From Narthecium ossifragum (lineage: Eukaryota; Streptophyta; Magnoliopsida; Dioscoreales; Nartheciaceae): DNA of 64,000 nucleotides. Positions 57,601 through 64,000 of the stretch are shown one piece after another. The stretch spans positions 25,532,988 through 25,596,987 of the forward strand of contig OY986965.1 of the NCBI GenBank assembly GCA_963920575.1, in the 5' to 3' direction. The notes under the pieces were generated by a model. The model worked only from the letters and a program-made list of their open reading frames with translations. It was not told the origin of the DNA and did no database searches. The position numbers and the translations under genes are program-made. Position 1 is the stretch's first letter, and each line of letters begins with the position of its first letter.

Positions 57601-57975
57601 GTTGATAATAGGGATGCTGGGACATATCAAAGAATACAGCACAAGCCAAAAGTTCTCAAACATAGATTGCTGGTTTTTTTGTCTACAAAAAAAAAAAAAA
57701 AAAATCTTCACATACAGCAACTCACTGTCTTTCTAGAGGACATAATCTTCCTCTTTGAAGGATAACATTTTAGATTACTCGCATGTTAATGGAACCACAA
57801 AATTTGAAATATGAGGGACAAACCAATGACCAAACTCCATCATACATGTCTCAATGAAATTTGCTTCCTTAATCTGCAGTTCTTTATTGAAATTTTTCTT
57901 GATGTTTGTTTGAGTGGTGCAGTGCAAAAGGATTTACAGCTGGCACGGCGGATTGGTGGCCGCAGACATTGGTGA
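54630..57975 (+). CDS. CENH3: centromeric histone H3 variant, seven exons, complete
   Basis: Exons 54630-54708, 54804-54850, 54941-54968, 55074-55201, 55435-55509, 56365-56440 and 57923-57975 join to 161 codons plus TGA; all phases and GT-AG sites agree. CENH3 replaces H3 in centromeric nucleosomes and recruits the kinetochore. The N-terminal tail ([20 protein letters not shown], then a Thr/Ser/Pro-rich part) is unlike canonical H3. The histone fold begins [19 protein letters not shown], continues [20 protein letters not shown] and the long loop 1 typical of CENH3 ([20 protein letters not shown]), and ends [24 protein letters not shown]. The usual ending is RRPW, so the His is unusual. The canonical H3 residues KSTGGKAPRK are absent. 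The ATG is the first in frame and gives the family MARTKH start. Confidence 0.96.
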
Positions 57976-59360
57976 GAAACAATACTGCTACATTCTCTCT
58001 GCTGGCTTTGGAGTTATGCTTCTGGTATAGCAATATTGACTTCTAACAGTTAACTCAAGTGATGTATGCTTCTCATTTGACGCTCTCAACTGAAATGGTT
58101 TTCGCCTTCCTAGTAAAAATGACAGTAACTTGGGCTACAGAGCTGTAGTTCGATAGGCAGCATATTTTATTTCCTGTGGGAGTTAATACTGGAGCCAATT
58201 AAACTGACTGATATTCAAATTTTTGGATTTTTGATTGGTCTCTGACCAGCACAGTGAAATGGAGGCATCCTGTGTCTCTTCACTTTTTTCTTTCTTGATT
58301 GAAATGTATTAATCTTTCTACTTGCGTCTAGGTTCCCTGTAATAATGCAGGGAGCATGTGCGTTAGTTCATAGGGGTGTAGCAAGCCCAGCTTGATTCAG
58401 GTTCAGTCAACACAAGACTTGGCCAGCCACCACTTGATTAAAATAGTCAAACAGAATCCTAATCAAGCTTGAAATCATGATTCGCTCAAATGTTATTTGT
58501 TAAAGCTGAACACAATATAGCTTGATTCTCTGGTTTGCATTGAAATTAATTTAGGTACAGTGATGCTACCTGAAGATTTAAATGAATGGCCATTGCTGTT
58601 TAGAAACTGTGGTCCGTTTGCCTTGGTTCATGCACATGAACATAAACCCTTGGTGCTTTCACTTCGGCATGCTTTTCTGATTGCTGTTTGTGTGTGTGAG
58701 AGCTTGCCCCTAAAATTCCTGAGCTTGATCGTGCCATTCTCCATTCGAGTGTTTACTCAAAATCAATTTTGAGCTGTAGAGTCCATTATCAACTTTTGCT
58801 GATTCAGGTTGAGCTAGGCTTGGTTGAGCCTAACAATGGAGTCGAGCTGGAGTTTGATTATTTTGACTGCCCTTTTAGTTCTTTTCGTGCTGTTCTATGC
58901 TGGCGATAGCCTTATACTGTCTGTGCACTAAAAACACATTTCTTTTGTATGTTATATGGCTTTTTGTTGATAGTGGTGGTGGGTAACTTAAATGATAGAA
59001 TGAAATAAGCATTTCCTTTAAAATGGTGGGAACATTTGGATCTTATTAGCCTTTGATAGCACCAATTAGGTGATGTTCATGAGTTAGTGTTCTAGTTTCA
59101 TCGTTCACATGATTTTACCTCGTGGAAGAGATAAAACCCTCGAACACTGCTTTCCACTTGCATTAGTTGAACCATGTAACTTGGTGAAGTAGATCTCTGA
59201 TGGCTAAATTAACAATTGCTAGATTAATAGCCAGGATGATGCGTATGGAATTCATCTTGACTTGAAGTTTTTCTTTTGAGTCGTGATTTGTGTATATAGT
59301 CACGTGGCATGTGTATTGCACGTGTTTCCAATTGAGAGTGAGATACTGATATGTTGATTA
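57976..59360 (+). other. CENH3 3' flank and intergenic
   Basis: 3' untranslated and AT-rich intergenic sequence. Phrases around 58376-58500 and 58790-58860 (cttgattcaggttcagtc, gattcaggttgagctagg) look like old repeat debris. No gene. Confidence 0.4.
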
Positions 59361-59492
59361 GTCAATTGGTAGAACAATACCAATTGACTGGATCAATTGA
59401 TCGGTTTATACTTACCGATATCTACCGATTCGGTAGGTATATACCGATCAATTGATCTAATTCATCGATATTGTTTTATCGATGAATTAGAT
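59361..59492. repeat. three consecutive hairpins
   Basis: Hairpin 1: gtcaattggta / taccaattgac, perfect 11-bp arms (59361-59388). Hairpin 2: an imperfect arm of about 28 bp opening gatcaattgatcgg and closing ccgatcaattgatc (59391-59457). Hairpin 3: atctaattcatcgata / tatcgatgaattagat, perfect 16-bp arms with a 6-base loop (59455-59492). They share ATCAATTGAT-type words. Confidence 0.85.
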
Positions 59493-59733
59493 TAATCAAT
59501 TGGTATCTTAGTATTGATCGGAGACATGTGCATCATATGCCACTTGACCATGAATATAAAATTTTTATTCTTTTTGTTATTATTGAGCCTGCAATCTTGA
59601 GTTTAAAGCCTAGTCCATATACTGACGTGGCACCTGAGTGAATGTTCACCTATAGCTTAAAGATGTATAATAATTTTTTTTTGATTAATTGAGCCCAAGT
59701 GCTAAGAACCTCAAAGGAGGTTAATTACAAAGA

Positions 59734-62700
59734 CTACCCGACATTAGGAAAAACCTCAGTCCCCTCCGTGTTACCAAACACGTGCCAAAGCCCAAGTGCT
59801 CCTCTCGCTAGCTGATTTGCCCGCAGGTTCTGCTCCCGCGGGATATGTGTGACGTGAAAATATGTGAAGCTCCGACTTGCCCACCAAATGTCTTGGACCA
59901 TCTCCTTGCAATTCTCCACTAGAGGGAGCCTCCCCTCCACCATGTGCGCGGCGTGCAACGAATCACTCTCGATAGTCACGCACTTGACACCATATTCGGC
60001 TGCTTTGTCGACCGCTGTCCAAATAGCATGGAGTTCTCCAAGAAGGACACTGTCCGTCCTGTAGAATTTACTATCAGACCAAAGAACAGTATCCTCCTTA
60101 TCGATGCACACTACCCCAACTCCAGCGATACCGGCTGCACCGTCAAAGGAAGCATCCGTCTGAAGGGTGATACTATGTGTTTGGATCTCCCCTGTTTCGC
60201 ACCCTCGATGCCTGGTTAGCATCCTATATTCTCTGGCCTGCCACCTAACAAGGCGAGCCAGCTCTTCGATATCCATGCTCTCCTCCCCTGCAACCAGCTT
60301 GCAACGGTCCTTCCAGAGCCACCACGCCCCGTATGCCAGTAAGGAGCTTCTTCTCTTGGCGTCCTTCGTCTTCCGGGGCTGGCGAAGCAGGCTTAGGTAG
60401 CCCTCCATGGTGAGGACGGGTAATACCCCGCCGGAGTCCTGCCAAACTTTGCTCCACACCTCGCGAGCATACCTGCACTCGAAGAGAAGGTGGTCAATGG
60501 TCTCCTGCGCCAACCCGCAGCGGGGGCAGCTTGGGTCCGTGGTAAGCCGGATGGACCACAGGGCCGCCTTGGTTGGCAACCTCCCATGCACGAGCTTCCA
60601 GAGGAACATCTTGGGTCGCGGCCCCGCAGTAGCCCGCCATACACTTCTTCACACCTGATATTGGTCTTCGTTCCTCCGTTTCCCATCTATGTACTCCAGC
60701 AGCTGATAGGCTGAAGCAGAGGTTACCTCTCCCACCTTGTTCCATGTCCATCGGGGGGCTTGTGGCACTGTGTGGATGGACAGCGGCGAAGAAATAATGA
60801 GCTCAACCATGCTCGGGTGAAAGATAGACCTAAGCTTACTTAGATCCCAGCTCCCGTCCTCAGAGAAGAGATCCTGGACGCTCATACGAAGCAGAGCATC
60901 GTCCATCCTCAACGGGCACGGCTGGAGAACCAGAGGACCCTCCCCTATCCACCAGTCATGGAGGATATTAGCTTGACATCGAGCGGTTGGCTCCCATCGC
61001 ATGTGTTTCCTCAAGATATCAGCAGCTCTGCAAATGGGTCGCCAAAGCGAAGAGACAGAAGCAGAGCCTTGCATCAGAGGAAGGCGTCCGACGAACTTGT
61101 ACTTGGCACGGCAAATTGAGGCCCAGACGCTGTCATGCTCGTGGAGAAAGGATGCCGCTCGTCTCATCTTCAAGGCTAACTGCCATCTTTTCAGGTCCCT
61201 AAGACCAAGACCTCCCTCCATTTTATGTTGGCAAACTGTGTCCCAAGCCACCGTCGACAATGCTCCCTTCTTCCCCTGCCAGAGAAAATTCCGAGCCAGC
61301 GCGGACATTTTGTCAAGAACGGTGATCGGAATGTGGATGGAGGACATGCCGTGCACCGGCATAGCCTGAAGCACCGCTTGCACAAGTACAACTCTGCCAG
61401 CCTCCGCCTTGGTTGGGCTTCTCCAGCTCGCCAGGTTCCTTTGGACAGCATCAATAAGGTAGGAGAAATCCTTAATCTGGATCCGACGCGAGTCCAACGG
61501 GACCCCAAGGTACCTCCATGGCTCCAGCTGAACTGAGAAGCCTAGGGTCTGGGCTAGCGCCTGTTTCCTACGTGGTGACGCGGAAGGAGAGAACTTGACA
61601 CTGGATTTATCAGTGTTAACCTCTAAACCTGACAGCCTCCTGTATCTGCGCAGGATGGTGGTGAGCTTCTTTGCCTCCTCCCGCCTTGCCCTGGTCACGA
61701 ATAGGCAATCGTCGGCATACAGAAGATGGCTTACCCGCACCGTGGAGCCCGGGAAGGTTACACCTTTCAGAGCTATCAGCGGAATCCGGACTAGTCTCGA
61801 GAGGATCTCCTGCGCGAGTATGAAGATATAAGCAGATAAAGGGTCCCCCTGTCGAAGACCCCGCGCTGATGAGAAGAAGCCACATACTCTCCCATTGATG
61901 AGCAGCGAGAACTTGGTGGTGGTGATACATTCCATGACCAAGCCAATCCAGGTTGCGGGAAAACCCATCTGGGACATGATCCTTTCTATGAATCTCCAGC
62001 TCACTGAATCATAGGCAGCTTTGACGTCCACCTTGATTGCCATGAGTGCCTCCTTCCGTAGAGCCTTCTGAAGCGAGTGAAGGAGTTCGTGCGCAGCGCC
62101 GATGTTGTCCTGTATAGCCCAACCCTCTATGAAAGCCGACTGCTCTGGACTGATAATCTCTTGGATAGCTGGCTTCATCCTGTTAGCTATGATTGAGGAG
62201 ATGACCTTATAGCATACATTACATAGGCTTACCGGCCTGAAATCCTTAACTCGCCTAGGATTGGCGCACTTGGGGATGAACGCGATGTAAGTATTGTTCC
62301 ACCCACTAGGCAGCTTGCAACTCCTAAAAAAGCCTTTAACCAGGGACACGAAATCATGCCCAATGGTGCTCCAATGCTCAGTGAAGAACTCTGCTGTTAA
62401 ACCATCAGGGCCTGGGCATCTGTTCGAACCCATGGCCTTGAGGGTAAGCAGCACTTCCTCTGTTGTAACTTCCTGCAACAGGGCCTCCTTGGCTGCAGTG
62501 GAGATGAGTGGCAGAGGGGGTAGGGTCGTGGTTGCACTGTCTTTGTCTATGGCCCAGAGGTCCTTATAGTGGCACAGGAATTCCTCAGCAATACGATCCT
62601 GCGACTGAGTCACCGTCCCATCCTCCAGTTTGAGTTCCTTGATCCTGGAACAGTGAGTGCCCCTGCGGACACCTTGATGAAAGGAATGTGAATTCCGATC

Positions 62701-63780
62701 ACCCTCTATGACCCATGCTCTCCGCCGATGTTGGGCCACGTACAAATCTTGCTGGACATCTAAAGCAAGCAGCTGCTGTTCAAGGCTCCTCATCCTCTGC
62801 TCCTGGGGATGAGTTAGGGGGCCTTGATCTTCCTGAAGATACAGACTGTGTAGATATTGCTCTAGGTGCATTCTGGAGTTAGTGATATCCCCGTCGTCGT
62901 ACCGATTCCAGGTCTTTACCAACTTCCGGATCTCCTTAATGCGCCCATGGAACACATACTGCTCCGATCCCCGGCGCTTCCTCAACCATGCTCTGGTGAC
63001 CCCTTGCTTGAAGGATGGATGGGAGTTCCAGATATGTTGAAGCCTGAACGGAGAAGGACCTGGGAAATGATACTCAGGTGCCAAGTCCAAGAGGATTGGT
63101 CTATGATCGGAGCGGCAGCGGGAGAGGTGCGTTAGCTTCGCCTGAGGGAACCAACTCCGCCACAGAGGATTTGCCAAGGCCCTGTCCAGCCTTTCTAGAA
63201 TTCTTGCTCTGCCAAACTGCTGGTTTGACCAAGTGAAGGAGGGGCCTTTGAAACCCAGATCAAGAAGACTGTCTTGAGTGATGAAGGATAAGAAATCGGT
63301 AACAGAGGTGGTGTACCTGAAACCTTTTCCTCCACACTTCTCCTCCGAGCTCGCCAGGACGTTGAAGTCGCCCAACATAAGGTGAGGCCACTTCGAGCTG
63401 TTGAGCTTCTCTAGCGTCTCCCAAAGAATCCGACGATCCCTACCACGACGCGCAGCATACACCACCGACACGAACCATTGTCCAAGCCCCCTTGTGGTGA
63501 TGACACCATGAATGGCCTGGTCAGTGAAATGTTCAAAAGTGACCTTCCCAACACTAGCTCTCCAAACAGCCAGGATCCCTCCATGCCGTCCCTATGAGGG
63601 GAGGAGGAAGGTGCACCAATGAGGACCCAGCTTGCGAGATATTAACGCCATGTTGGTGTCCACAACTACCGTTTCAAGAAGGAACAGGAAGTCCAACTTG
63701 TGTTTTTTGAGCATACTTCGGCAGGCGCTTACCGCCCTTACTGGCCCAAGGCCATGGCAATTCCAGGCCAAGACCTTCAT
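59734..63780 (-). pseudogene. LINE ORF2: endonuclease, reverse transcriptase, RNase H; two in-frame stops
   Basis: One uninterrupted frame of about 1,349 codons, broken only by TAG at 63592-63594 and TGA at 60649-60651. The N-terminal APE-type endonuclease starts MKVLAWNCHGLGPVRAV and has MLGDFNVLAS and RSDHRPILLDL. Reverse transcriptase shows FRPVSLCNVCYKVISSIIAN, SAFIEGWAIQDNI, KVDVKAAYDSVSW, GLRQGDPLSAYIFI and the catalytic SHLLYADDCLF. Then come zf-RVT (CPRCGLAQETIDHLLFEC) and RNase H (LQTDASFDGAAG, ESDSLHAAHMVEGRLP). All catalytic motifs look intact. The ATG overlaps the ORF1 stop as ATGA, suggesting reinitiation. Confidence 0.92.
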
Positions 63781-64000
63781 TGGATAACCTCGGACCCAAG
63801 GGAATGCTCGTCCCCTGTAACATCAAGCTTGCAACGCTTGGGCTGGCTTTCTACCGGGTATGGCGCTGCATCTTCTTCTCCTCTCCGAGGAGTGAAGCCC
63901 GGGGGAGTAGCCCTGTCCTCCGCTATATCCATGCCTTGGCTGGCGAGTAGCTCATCCTCTTGCTCCAGTTGGCGCATGGCAACGACCGCCCGCTGCGAGC
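63777..64000 (-). CDS. LINE ORF1, C-terminal end
   Basis: Open on the minus strand from the window edge to the stop at 63777-63779. It has an acidic and Pro-rich tail (GMDIAEDRATPPGFTPRRGE) of the kind found at the end of plant L1 ORF1 RNA-binding proteins. The stop overlaps the ORF2 start by four bases. The RNA-binding and zinc knuckle parts would lie outside the window. Confidence 0.65.
   Translation of the reverse strand, partial: SQRAVVAMRQLEQEDELLASQGMDIAEDRATPPGFTPRRGEEDAAPYPVESQPKRCKLDVTGDEHSLGSEVIQ

Larger units (their letters stand above)
59672..64000 (-). mobile_element. L1-type LINE, 5' end beyond the window
   Basis: Reads on the minus strand from the window edge. The 3' end has an A9 tail (59672-59680 as T on the plus strand). 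It contains the end of ORF1 and an ORF2 with only two stops. It is related to the plus-strand fragment at 49735-52217 but much better preserved. Confidence 0.9.

Noticed and set aside
58560..58772. 70-codon frame downstream of CENH3
   Set aside because: No homology that I recognise, no neighbouring exons, and chance length in AT-rich DNA.

Overview
This is nuclear DNA of a flowering plant. The evidence is spliced genes with GT-AG introns, a plant-type centromeric histone H3 (CENH3), cytosolic ribosomal protein L30, and typical plant transposons: Ty1/copia and long-LTR retrotransposons, L1-type LINEs, zf-TTF/DUF4371 hAT elements, Mutator-like and PIF/Harbinger-like MITEs, and Helitron-like repeats. 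I cannot name the species. About two thirds of the window is mobile DNA. A 200-N assembly gap lies at 24155-24354.

Layout. (1) 1-10720: the 3' part of an unrecognised plus-strand gene. Its second intron is swollen to 10.2 kb by a Mutator-like MITE (9-bp target duplication), itself split by an 8.0-kb copia element (5-bp duplication). (2) 10721-15300: intergenic DNA with a 28-bp minisatellite and a 1.0-kb non-autonomous hAT that keeps a transposase C-terminus. (3) 15359-17909: a complete three-exon gene for a UreH-like multipass membrane protein. (4) 17910-24154: a 2.8-kb solo LTR, a 63-bp minisatellite, two orphan 3' exons of a cationic amino acid transporter, and the last exon of an unrecognised minus-strand gene. 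(5) 24355-44500: a deep transposon nest. hAT copy Z3 contains a Pack-MULE-like element that captured part of a MUNC13-like (DUF810) gene. hAT X sits inside that captured fragment. X contains a pol-less copia element, whose LTR carries a solo LTR, and also hAT Y. Y contains another solo LTR and a 188-bp hAT MITE. (6) 44751-48264: RPL30, five exons, with a probable solo LTR in intron 3. (7) 49030-52217: two LINE fragments head to head. (8) 52983-53845: a PIF/Harbinger-like MITE. (9) 54630-57975: a complete seven-exon CENH3. (10) 59672-64000: a nearly full L1 LINE on the minus strand, cut by the window edge.

The host genes (UreH-like, RPL30, CENH3) are all on the plus strand and show no functional link. 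The transposon insertions can be ordered in time because most junctions keep target-site duplications. The strangest sequence signal is a dense GATCGACCGT-type palindrome array. It recurs in the LTRs of two unrelated retroelement families and in the internal region of one of them.
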